This document shows, in pieces, positions 1 to 5,917 of a stretch of 13,357 nt of DNA (the stretch's first letter is position 1; each line of letters opens with the position of its first letter). A program made the position numbers and the translations under genes. The DNA lies in assembly GCA_005880175.1 (NCBI GenBank), contig VBJR01000191.1:1-13357 (forward strand). Direction: 5' to 3'. The notes beneath the pieces were generated by a model. That model ran no database searches, had not been told where the DNA came from, and saw only the letters and a list, made by a program, of their open reading frames with translations. The stretch is from Chloroflexota bacterium. Its GTDB lineage: Bacteria; Chloroflexota; Dormibacteria; Dormibacterales; Dormibacteraceae.

Positions 1-546
1 GGCATCCTGGCGGTCCCCGGCTTCGTCGTCGCCATCGTCCTCATCTACCTGTTCGCGGTGCAGATCGACCTGGTCCCGGCGACCGGGTACACGCCGCTGC
101 TGACCGACCCGCTGGCCAACCTGCGCTCGTTCTTCCTGCCCGCGCTCACGATCGGGCTCGGCGAGGCGGCAGCGTACACGCGCCTGCTCCGGAGCGACAT
201 GATCGCCACGCTCCAGGAGGACTACATCGCGATGGCCCGGGCCAAGGGCCTGCCCACGTGGCACATCCTGACCCGGCACGCGCTCAAGCCCTCCTCGTTC
301 ACGCTGCTGACCGTGCTCGGCATCAACATCGGCCGGCTGATGGGCGGCGCGCTGATCGTCGAGACCATCTTCGCCCTGCCCGGCGTCGGCCGCCTGCTGG
401 TCGAGTCGATCTACGCCCGCGACCTGGTCGTGGTCCAGGGCGTCGTGGCGTTCGTCGCGGTCGCGTTCGTGCTCGTCAACTTCGCCGTCGACCTGCTCTA
501 CGCGGTGCTCGACCCCAGGATCCGCCATGGCCGCGCCGTCGCCTGA
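1..546 (+). CDS. Dipeptide/oligopeptide ABC transporter permease, DppB-like (5'-partial)
   Basis: The reading frame is open from base 1, so the N-terminus lies outside the window; 181 codons are visible and the stop is TGA 544-546. The GTG at 58 is internal and should not be taken as the start. The protein is the first inner-membrane permease of a Dpp/Opp-type importer. The visible part has several hydrophobic segments and the cytoplasmic EAA-type loop (DYIAMARAKGLP), which docks on the ATPase. It ends in the usual family tail with GVGRLLVESIYARD and LDPRIRHG. The next permease overlaps by 20 bp (ATG at 527), as expected for translationally coupled subunits. Family assignment is secure; the peptide, nickel or other substrate cannot be told, because the binding protein is not in the window. 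Confidence 0.93.
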   Translation, partial: GILAVPGFVVAIVLIYLFAVQIDLVPATGYTPLLTDPLANLRSFFLPALTIGLGEAAAYTRLLRSDMIATLQEDYIAMARAKGLPTWHILTRHALKPSSFTLLTVLGINIGRLMGGALIVETIFALPGVGRLLVESIYARDLVVVQGVVAFVAVAFVLVNFAVDLLYAVLDPRIRHGRAVA

Positions 547-1516
547 CCTCGCCGGCGCGGTCGTCGTGGCGGCCCCCGTCGCCACCCGCGAGCGCGGCGC
601 GCCGGCGGGGTGGCGCCGGCTCGGCCTGGCCTTCTGGCTGCCCGCCGGCTGGCTGGTGGTCGTGACGCTGCTCGCGCTCTTCGTCCCGCTGCTGCACCTG
701 CCCGACCCCAACCTGCAGGACCTCTCGGACCGGGGCGGCCCGGCCGGCGCCGGCCACCTGCTCGGCACCGACAGCCTGGGCCGGGACATGCTCTCGCGGC
801 TGGTCTGGGGCGCCCGCATCTCGCTGACCGTCGGCTACGCCAGCACGCTCCTGGGCATGGTGGTGGGCGGGCTGGTCGGCATGGCCGCCGGCTACGTGCG
901 GGGCCGGTTCGAGGCCGTGGTCGTGGCCACGATGGACGCGCTGCTGGCGTTCCCGGCGCTCGTGCTGATCCTGGCCATCACCACGTTCGCCGGCCACGAC
1001 ATCCGGATCATCGTGGGCGTGATCGGGTTCCTGGGCATCCCGGCGTTCGCCCGGGTGGCGCGCGCCAACACGCTGGCCCTGGCCCAGCGCGAGTTCGTGC
1101 TCGCGGCCCGGGCCATGGGGGCGGGCGGGCTGCGCATCCTCGGCCTGGAGATCCTGCCCAACATCGTGGCCCCGGTCCTGACGTTCGGCCTGCTGGCGGT
1201 GGCGGTCGCGATGATCGCGGAGGGCGCGCTGGCGTTCCTGGGCCTGAGCGTGCCGCCGCCGTCGGCCAGCTGGGGCGCGATGATCGCCGACGGCCGCGGC
1301 GACCTCGACACGTGGCCGCAGGTCAGCCTGATCCCGGCCGCCGTGTTCTTCCTGACGATCTTCGCCCCGGTGCGGGCCGGCGGAGTGCGGCATCGTGGGT
1401 CGGGCTCGGGGGGACGACTGGGCGGCGGGGTGGTCGCCCTGGCCTCAGACGCTCCCCTTCGCCATGTGGGACGCAGGCGACCCCGGGAGCAGGTGCCAGC
1501 GACCCTGAGACGTTGA
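527..1516 (+). CDS. Dipeptide/oligopeptide ABC transporter permease, DppC-like, with aberrant C-terminus
   Basis: Second membrane subunit of the importer, 329 residues from ATG 527. Family features are in order: an N-terminal membrane segment, the LGTDSLGRDMLSRLVWGAR signature, several transmembrane helices, the EAA loop (REFVLAARAMGAGG) and FLGLSVPPPSASWGAMIADGR. Homology is clear to about residue 280 (SLIPAAVFFLTIFA, near base 1366). Relatives then finish the last helix and end with a GDGLRDALDPR-like tail. Here residues 281-329 are instead an Arg/Gly-rich, non-membrane tail. The expected ending is in none of the three forward frames between 1366 and 1602, so a single frameshift does not explain it. 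The last helix is probably truncated. The tail overlaps the imperfect palindrome at 1429-1547. Whether the subunit still works is unknown. Confidence 0.88.
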   Translation: MAAPSPDLAGAVVVAAPVATRERGAPAGWRRLGLAFWLPAGWLVVVTLLALFVPLLHLPDPNLQDLSDRGGPAGAGHLLGTDSLGRDMLSRLVWGARISLTVGYASTLLGMVVGGLVGMAAGYVRGRFEAVVVATMDALLAFPALVLILAITTFAGHDIRIIVGVIGFLGIPAFARVARANTLALAQREFVLAARAMGAGGLRILGLEILPNIVAPVLTFGLLAVAVAMIAEGALAFLGLSVPPPSASWGAMIADGRGDLDTWPQVSLIPAAVFFLTIFAPVRAGGVRHRGSGSGGRLGGGVVALASDAPLRHVGRRRPREQVPATLRR

Positions 1517-1547
1517 AGTGGAGGCGTCTGAGGCCGAAGGCGAGACC
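1429..1547. repeat. Imperfect palindromic element (MITE/REP-like candidate) at the 3' end of permease C
   Basis: A perfect 12-bp inverted repeat, GGCCTCAGACGC at 1441-1452 and GCGTCTGAGGCC at 1524-1535, is separated by 71 bp. The pairing extends inward with one indel and a few mismatches (TCCCCTTC against the complement of GAAGTGGA). It also extends outward across a small internal loop (CGCC 1435-1438 with GGCG 1539-1542, then GGT with ACC). The whole unit covers about 120 bp and spans the end of permease C and the gap before ATPase D. Small palindromic dispersed elements have this shape. Being mobile or multicopy is inference, since only one copy is in this window. Confidence 0.55.
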
Positions 1548-1601
1548 AGGGTTGCGACCTCGCCACCGGCCATCACGCGCCGACGGGGTGCCGTCACAGC
1601 C

Positions 1602-2573
1602 GTGACGCCGCCGCTGCTCCAGGTCTGCGACCTCCGCGTCGAGTTCCGCACCGAGCGGGGGCTGCTGCGCGCGGTGGACGGGGTGTCGTTCGAGCTCGGG
1701 GCGGGCCGCACGTTGGGCCTGGTCGGCGAGTCGGGGTGCGGCAAGACGGTGCTGTCCCGCACCCTGCTCCGCCTCAACCCGGTCGCGGGCGGCCGCGTCG
1801 TCTTCGAGGGCCAGGACCTGACCGCCATGGACGAGGGGGAGCTGCGCGCGCTGCGCGGGCGCGACGTGTCGATCGTCTTCCAGGACCCGATGACGTCGCT
1901 CAACCCGGTGCTGACGATCGGCGCCCAGATCGTCGAGGTGCTGACGCACCACCTGCGGATGGGCCGCCCGGCGGCCCGGACCCGGGCGCGCGACCTGCTG
2001 GCCGCGGTCGGCATCCCCGCGCCCGACGCCCGCCTGCGCGAGTACCCGCACCAGCTGTCGGGCGGCATGCGGCAGCGCGTCACGATCGCGATGGCGCTGG
2101 CCTGCGAGCCCCGCCTGCTGATCGCCGACGAGCCCACGACCGCCCTCGACGTCACCGTGCAGGCGCAGATCCTGGACCTGCTCCAGCAGCAGCAGCGAGA
2201 GCGCGGGATGGCGATGATCCTGGTCTCGCACGACCTCGGCGTGGTCGCCGGCCGCACCGACGAGATCGCCGTCATGTACGCCGGCCGCATCGTCGAGCGG
2301 GCGCCGACGCGGCAGCTGTTCGCGCGGCCGCGGATGCCGTACACGGAGGCGCTGCTGCGCGCCATCCCGCGGCTCGACCACGACAGCCACACGCGGCTGC
2401 TGGCGATCGGCGGCCGGCCGCCCGACCTGGTGGACCCGCCGCCCGGCTGCCGGTTCGCGCCCCGCTGCGAGCACGTGCGGGAGCGCTGCCGGCGCGAGGA
2501 GCCGCCCCTGGGCGGCGACGGCGAGCGGGGCCACGAGTTCGCCTGCTGGTACCCGGTGGGGGCTCCGGCGTAG
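1602..2573 (+). CDS. Oligopeptide/dipeptide ABC transporter ATP-binding protein, DppD-like
   Basis: Cytoplasmic ATPase of the importer, 323 residues from GTG 1602 (start of TPPLLQVCDLRVEF). The frame is open back to GTG 1518, but those extra residues (EASEAEGETRVATS...) come from the palindromic element and do not resemble the family. Motifs: Walker A GESGCGKT (42-49), Q-loop Gln94 (VFQDPMTSLNP), ABC signature LSGGM (152-156), Walker B LLIADEP with Asp176/Glu177, and switch His210 (VSHDLG). The C-terminal oligopeptide-transporter domain is present (PPGCRFAPRCEHVRERC, then EFACW). No clear Shine-Dalgarno precedes 1602, so the inserted or rearranged upstream sequence may have changed its translation signal. 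It abuts the next ATPase directly. Confidence 0.92.
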   Translation: MTPPLLQVCDLRVEFRTERGLLRAVDGVSFELGAGRTLGLVGESGCGKTVLSRTLLRLNPVAGGRVVFEGQDLTAMDEGELRALRGRDVSIVFQDPMTSLNPVLTIGAQIVEVLTHHLRMGRPAARTRARDLLAAVGIPAPDARLREYPHQLSGGMRQRVTIAMALACEPRLLIADEPTTALDVTVQAQILDLLQQQQRERGMAMILVSHDLGVVAGRTDEIAVMYAGRIVERAPTRQLFARPRMPYTEALLRAIPRLDHDSHTRLLAIGGRPPDLVDPPPGCRFAPRCEHVRERCRREEPPLGGDGERGHEFACWYPVGAPA

Positions 2574-3557
2574 GTGGCGGGCACCGGGACGGCCCACCTC
2601 CGCGACGGCGCGCTGCTGCGCGTCGAGGACCTGGTCGTCGAGTACCCGCTGTCGGGCGGCCGGCGGGTGCAGGCCGTGTCGGGCATCAGCCTGGACGTGG
2701 CCGAGGGCGAGACGCTGGGGCTGGTGGGGGAGTCGGGCTGCGGCAAGTCCACGACGGGGCGGGCGATCATGCAGCTGCCCCGGCCGACGCGCGGCCGCGT
2801 GCTGTTCGAGGGCCGCGAGCTCACCGCCCTGGGCGGCTCCGACCTGCGCCGGGTCCGGCGCCGGCTGCAGATGGTCTTCCAGGACCCGGTGTCCTCGCTC
2901 AACCCGCGGCGCCGGGTCGGCGACCTGGTGGCGGAGCCGCTCGTGATCGCGGGCGGCGACGGCTCGACCCGGCGCGAGCGCGTCCGCGAGGCGCTGTCGG
3001 CGGTGGGCCTGGAGCCGGACCTGATCTGGGGCCGGCGCCGGCACGAGTTCTCCGGCGGCCAGTGCCAGCGCATCTGCATCGCCCGGGCCGTCGTGATGCG
3101 GCCGCGCCTGCTGATCTGCGACGAGCCGGTCTCCTCGCTCGACGTGTCCGTGCAGGCGCAGATCCTCAACCTGCTCGAGGACATGAAGGCGCGGTTCGGC
3201 CTGACGATGGTGTTCATCTCGCACGACCTGGCCGTGGTCAAGAACGTCAGCGACCGGATCGCCGTGATGTACCTGGGCAAGCTGTGCGAGACGGCGCCGG
3301 CCGAGCGGCTGCACCGCTCGCCCGCGCACCCGTACACGGCGTCGCTGCTGGACTCGGTGCCGATCCCGGACCCGACGGTGCCGCCCCGGCCGGCGCCGGT
3401 GACCGGTGAGCCGCCGTCGCCGCTGGCCCCGCCCGCCGGCTGCCGGTTCCACACCCGCTGCCCGCGCGCGCAGGACCGCTGCCGGATCGAGGAGCCGGAG
3501 GTGCGGGCGGTGGCGCCAGGGCACTTCGCCGCCTGCCACTTCCCTCTGGTTGCCTGA
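2574..3557 (+). CDS. Oligopeptide/dipeptide ABC transporter ATP-binding protein, DppF-like
   Basis: Second cytoplasmic ATPase, 327 residues. GTG 2574 follows the TAG stop of ATPase D with no spacer, and GGTGGGGG about 12-19 nt upstream is the only purine-rich stretch; this points to translational coupling. Motifs: Walker A GESGCGKST (52-60), Q-loop Gln103 (VFQDPVSSLNP), signature SGGQ (160-163), Walker B LLICDEP with Asp183/Glu184, and switch His217 (ISHDLA). The C-terminal HPY-type region (PAGCRFHTRCPRAQDRC, then GHFAACHFP) has its usual four-cysteine pattern and normal end. The D/F pair forms the ATPase heterodimer below the two permeases. The last 24 bases of the gene are part of the 25-bp sequence repeated at 3729-3753. 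Confidence 0.94.
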   Translation: MAGTGTAHLRDGALLRVEDLVVEYPLSGGRRVQAVSGISLDVAEGETLGLVGESGCGKSTTGRAIMQLPRPTRGRVLFEGRELTALGGSDLRRVRRRLQMVFQDPVSSLNPRRRVGDLVAEPLVIAGGDGSTRRERVREALSAVGLEPDLIWGRRRHEFSGGQCQRICIARAVVMRPRLLICDEPVSSLDVSVQAQILNLLEDMKARFGLTMVFISHDLAVVKNVSDRIAVMYLGKLCETAPAERLHRSPAHPYTASLLDSVPIPDPTVPPRPAPVTGEPPSPLAPPAGCRFHTRCPRAQDRCRIEEPEVRAVAPGHFAACHFPLVA

Positions 3558-3558
3558 C
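3534..3558 (+). repeat. 25-bp direct repeat, copy 1 (end of ATPase F gene)
   Basis: This stretch begins TGCCACTTCCCTCTGG and runs through the stop codon of ATPase F. It is identical over 25 bases to 3729-3753; flanking bases differ on both sides. The two copies are 195 bp apart. Confidence 0.9.
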
Positions 3559-3701
3559 CACGAGGACGAGGGTCGCCGTGAGCAAGGGCTCCGCCCGAGT
3601 GTGTGAGTCCGCTCTTCCCGAGACCACCCGGCGTCGGCTTCAGGCCCGGAGGGATGCGCCGGAGGCGCCCCCAATATCCCAGGACAGCGGGGGTGTTCCG
3701 G

Positions 3702-3723
3702 AAGAGGGGGCCTGCCCCCTCTT
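3702..3723 (+). terminator. GC-rich hairpin, possible terminator of the ABC operon
   Basis: AAGAGGGGGC at 3702-3711 is perfectly complementary to GCCCCCTCTT at 3714-3723. In practice this is a 9-bp stem with a CCTG tetraloop. It lies 145 bp after the ATPase F stop. No T-tract follows (GCCCTTGCC), so it is not a classical intrinsic terminator; high-GC bacteria often use such hairpins without one. Confidence 0.45.
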
Positions 3724-3728
3724 GCCCT

Positions 3729-3753
3729 TGCCACTTCCCTCTGGTTGCCTGAC
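3729..3753 (+). repeat. 25-bp direct repeat, copy 2 (intergenic)
   Basis: Exact second copy of 3534-3558. Because copy 1 encodes the normal family C-terminus of ATPase F, copy 2 is most simply a displaced duplicate of that gene end. A duplication, or an insertion of the 170 bp between the copies, could have produced it. Confidence 0.9.
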
Positions 3754-3858
3754 TACCGGTGGGCGTCTTTGCCCACGCCGTCCCGGTGACTGCTCGTCCA
3801 TACTTCACCCCTCGCCCGGGGGCCGGGGGGCGGACCCGGGGCTTGGAGGAGAGGCCAC

Positions 3859-4695
3859 ATGGATCACCGACTGCTCGGCTGGAGCGAACCGGAGGGCCCC
3901 GAAAGGGAGGAAGCGCCGGTCATCGAGGCGATCTCCGTCCCCCTGATCAGGCCGCTGAAGGACCGCGACGAGGCCGTGCCGCTCGGGCCCGGCGCGCCCG
4001 CCGCGCCGGCGTTCATCGACCGCCGCGACATGACGCGGGCGCTCAACGAGGCGCTCGTCATCGATCCCCGGCGCACGGCCGTGATCACGATCGACTGCCA
4101 GCGCAGCCACCTCGACCTGGCCGTCGCCACGATGCCCGTCGCGCCCCAGGCGGCGGCGTCGGTGGTCGCCGCGACCGCCCGCCTGCTCCGCTTCGCCCGC
4201 GGCTGCGGGATGAGCGTGGTCCACGTCGTCAGCCAGAACCGCATCCTGCCCAAGGGCCAGCCGGAGTCGCTGAGCAACCCGTTCTGGGCGGCCGTCGAGC
4301 GCAGCCACCACTCGCTGGTCCCGGACCGCGAGAGCACCGTGAGCCGGCACAACCTGGTCGGCACGGTGCAGACGCAGCTCATGCCCGAGCTGGGGCCGGA
4401 GCCCGGCGACGTGCTGATCGACCGCAAGCGGCGGCTGAGCGTCTACCGGGACACCGACCTCGACCTGACGCTGCACGAGCTGGGCGTGGACACGGTCGTC
4501 CTGGCCGGCGTGGACACCAGCACGAGCGTCCTCTGCGCCGCGTTCGAGTCGCTGAACCGGGACCTGCGCACGATCGTCGTGGCGGACTGCGTCCAGTCGC
4601 TGTTCGGCGACGACCTGCACTTCTTCGGGCTCCAGAACGTGGCCCGCTGCCTCGGCTGGGTCTTGACGCTGGACGAGCTGATCGCGAAAGTCTGA
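3859..4695 (+). CDS. Isochorismatase-fold cysteine-hydrolase family protein with Ser at the expected nucleophile position
   Basis: 278 residues from ATG 3859, which has a good Shine-Dalgarno (GGAGGAGAGG, 3845-3854). An N-terminal extension of about 70 residues precedes the Rossmann-like core. In the family a hydrolytic triad of Asp, Lys and Cys cleaves amides such as N-carbamoyl compounds, nicotinamide or biuret. The core Asp79 (AVITIDCQRSHLDLAV) and a candidate Lys190 (VLIDRKRRLSVYRDTDL) are visible. The nucleophile elbow reads GVDTSTSVLCAAFES. By alignment with PncA-type elbows (GVxTxxCV) the catalytic position is Ser223, and a cysteine occurs three residues later at Cys226. Either Cys226 serves in a shifted elbow or the enzyme is atypical; isochorismatases proper also lack this cysteine. 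Substrate cannot be assigned. Only 4 bp separate it from the OsmC gene. Confidence 0.85.
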   Translation: MDHRLLGWSEPEGPEREEAPVIEAISVPLIRPLKDRDEAVPLGPGAPAAPAFIDRRDMTRALNEALVIDPRRTAVITIDCQRSHLDLAVATMPVAPQAAASVVAATARLLRFARGCGMSVVHVVSQNRILPKGQPESLSNPFWAAVERSHHSLVPDRESTVSRHNLVGTVQTQLMPELGPEPGDVLIDRKRRLSVYRDTDLDLTLHELGVDTVVLAGVDTSTSVLCAAFESLNRDLRTIVVADCVQSLFGDDLHFFGLQNVARCLGWVLTLDELIAKV

Positions 4696-4699
4696 GCTC

Positions 4700-5131
4700 G
4701 TGAACGACGAGCTGCTGGTCACGGAGGTCCACTCGCGCACCAGTGGGGTGCGCGGGCGCTCGCTCAACGACGCGCGCAAGCACCACTTCGTGGTGGACGC
4801 GTCCGGCGACGCGGCCGAGGAGATCACGCCCGGCGAGGTGTTCCTGTCCGGCCTGACGTCGTGCGGCGTGCTGATGATCGAGCGGGTGGCCGCCGATCGG
4901 GAGGTGCCGCTCACGGTCGCCGAGGCCTGGATCGAGGGCGTCCGCAGGCGCTCGGACGCGTCCTGGTTCCAGCGCGTCGAGCTGCGCTTCCGCCTCGACG
5001 GACCCAGCCGCGAGCAGGCGGAGGCCCTGGTCGCGTACTACCAGGGCCATTGACCGCTCTATCGCACGGTCGCGGTCGCGACCGAGGTCACGGTGACGAT
5101 CGAGGTGGGCGCGGATATGCTGAGCCAATGA
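4700..5131 (+). CDS. OsmC/Ohr-family protein, candidate selenoprotein (Sec118 encoded by TGA 5051-5053)
   Basis: GTG 4700 opens an OsmC-like frame. Residues 43-60 carry the family's first helix with Cys55 (PGEVFLSGLTSCGVLMIERV), followed by RVELRFRLDGPSREQAEALV. The frame meets TGA at codon 118, just after AYYQGH. OsmC proteins have their second redox cysteine here, in a CPxY-type motif. The same frame continues PLYRTVAVATEVTVTIEVGA to TGA 5129-5131, the normal remaining C-terminus, giving 143 residues, close to the usual OsmC length. If read as selenocysteine the protein would use a Cys55/Sec118 pair to reduce organic hydroperoxides. The terminal stop overlaps the next ATG, so the long frame is the one coupled to its neighbour. 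A SECIS-like hairpin follows the TGA. Alternatives are a nonsense mutation (TGC to TGA) or a base-call error, giving a 117-aa truncated protein. OsmC-like selenoproteins have been reported in environmental bacterial surveys. Confidence 0.72.
5067..5084 (+). promoter_or_regulatory. Candidate bacterial SECIS hairpin for Sec118 of the OsmC gene
   Basis: CGGTCGC (5067-5073) pairs perfectly with GCGACCG (5078-5084) around the loop GGTC (5074-5077). Twenty nucleotides separate the TGA from the first loop base. Bacterial SECIS elements lie inside the coding region shortly after the UGA, with a short stem and a G in the first loop positions; the E. coli fdhF loop also carries GGUC. No bulged U like that of fdhF is evident. 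The sequence is locally repetitive (CGGTCG twice), so the hairpin alone could be chance; its strength is the combination with the TGA. Confidence 0.6.
5116..5121 (+). promoter_or_regulatory. Possible leaderless -10 element for the 42-aa gene
   Basis: TATGCT ends six bases before ATG 5128. It fits the TANNNT pattern and spacing seen before other starts here. It also lies inside the OsmC readthrough frame, so it may be coincidental. Confidence 0.35.
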
Positions 5132-5256
5132 AGACCGTGGGCGAGCCCGAGGAGATCCGCATCCCCCGCGAGGACGAGCGGCCCGAGATCCTGCCGGTCG
5201 AGGAGCCGGTGCCGCGGGAGGCGCCCGAGCGGGAGGCCGACCCGGTCCCCAGCTGA
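5128..5256 (+). CDS. 42-residue acidic, proline-rich small protein of unknown function
   Basis: ATG 5128 overlaps the stop of the full-length OsmC frame (ATGA, 5128-5131). The peptide starts MKTVGEPEEIRIPREDERPE and is made mostly of Glu, Pro, Arg and Val, with no membrane segment or cysteine; it is probably disordered. TATGCT lies at 5116-5121, six bases before the ATG, so it could also have its own leaderless promoter. Short acidic proteins starting with a similar motif seem familiar from other high-GC soil bacteria, but I cannot name a family. The next gene starts eight bases after its stop, so it belongs to this run. Confidence 0.6.
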   Translation: MKTVGEPEEIRIPREDERPEILPVEEPVPREAPEREADPVPS

Positions 5257-5263
5257 GCTGACC

Positions 5264-5917
5264 GTGGCGACGCCGCTGCCGGTGCTGGGCTTTCGCGAGT
5301 GGGTCGTCGCTCGTGGCGGCCTGGTCAGCAGCATCCGCGGCGAGCCCTGGCCGGAGGCCGCGGCCCGGGCGAGCTGCGAGATCGGCCATCCCGCGCCCGC
5401 CGACGACTGCCGCTGCGGCATCTACGCGATCGAGAGCTGGCCCAAGATCGGCGACGACCGGCTCTACGAGGAGGCGGCCACCCCGATGCGGCTGCTCGCC
5501 CAGGGCCTGCTCACCGCGGTCGTGCTGGCCGGCCTGGCGGCGCTGTTCGCGATGGACCAGCCGCTGGTCGCCCGGGGCAGCTGGATGCCGGCGTTCCTGA
5601 TCGGGGCGGCGATGACGCTCGGCCTGGGCGCGGTCGTGGCGGCCGACCTGGCGATCATGCGGCCGGCGTACCTGATGGGCGCGGTCCTGCTCAGCGGCCG
5701 GGTGCTGCGCTACGAGAACGGCGTGCTGCGGGCCGAGCACGCGCGGATCGCCTGCCTGGTCCGGCCGATCGGCGTGCGCCGGGTGCTGGCCGCGTCGCTG
5801 GCGGGCCGCCTGGGCGTGCCCCTGTTCCACTGGTACGAGCGCAACCAGGCGCTGCGGTACCTGAGCGAGCACGGCGACCCCTGGGAGCGGGCGTCGGCGT
5901 CCCGGTCGGGCGACTAG
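5264..5917 (+). CDS. Small membrane protein with N-terminal CX3HX6CXC motif, function unknown
   Basis: 217 residues from GTG 5264. The first 60 residues form a compact soluble segment (VLGFREWVV, ASCEIGHPAPADDCRCGIYAI) with Cys38, His42, Cys49 and Cys51. I have seen this HPAP...CxCGIYA pattern in hypothetical proteins of high-GC bacteria, and the residues could bind a metal, but that is inference. Two hydrophobic helices follow at about 76-96 and 108-131, with a possible third near 136-147. A basic/aromatic cytoplasmic tail ends the protein. It lies 7 bp after the 42-aa gene and overlaps the convergent nucleotidyltransferase gene by 4 bp at its end. No enzymatic motif is visible. Confidence 0.8.
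   Translation: MATPLPVLGFREWVVARGGLVSSIRGEPWPEAAARASCEIGHPAPADDCRCGIYAIESWPKIGDDRLYEEAATPMRLLAQGLLTAVVLAGLAALFAMDQPLVARGSWMPAFLIGAAMTLGLGAVVAADLAIMRPAYLMGAVLLSGRVLRYENGVLRAEHARIACLVRPIGVRRVLAASLAGRLGVPLFHWYERNQALRYLSEHGDPWERASASRSGD

Larger units (their letters stand above)
3558..3858. other. Non-coding region between the ABC operon and the hydrolase/OsmC run
   Basis: About 300 bp with no credible gene. It holds the second copy of a 25-bp direct repeat (3729-3753), a strong GC hairpin (3702-3723) and a smaller one (GTGGGC 3759-3764 with GCCCAC 3771-3776, loop GTCTTT). It closes with a Shine-Dalgarno (GGAGGAGAGG, 3845-3854) for the hydrolase at 3859. CATACT at 3799-3804 could be a -10 element but has no recognisable -35 partner. 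Base composition is more mixed than in the flanking genes. Confidence 0.6.

Noticed and set aside
1518..1601. Upstream GTG 1518 as the start of ATPase D
   Set aside because: The extra 28 residues derive from the palindromic element and do not match the family; GTG 1602 gives the normal N-terminus.
1323..3808. Very long open frames on the minus strand opposite the ABC genes
   Set aside because: They are Arg/Ala/Gly-rich or Ser/Arg-rich shadows of high-GC coding DNA; the opposite strand has intact ABC motifs.
3562..3946. Short plus-strand frames in the gap after the ABC operon
   Set aside because: They lack a ribosome site and any recognisable protein pattern, and they cross the repeats and hairpins.
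4700..5053. A complete 117-aa OsmC gene ending at TGA 5051
   Set aside because: The protein would end just before the conserved second redox motif, although the same frame carries the rest of the domain. Kept only as the alternative to selenocysteine.
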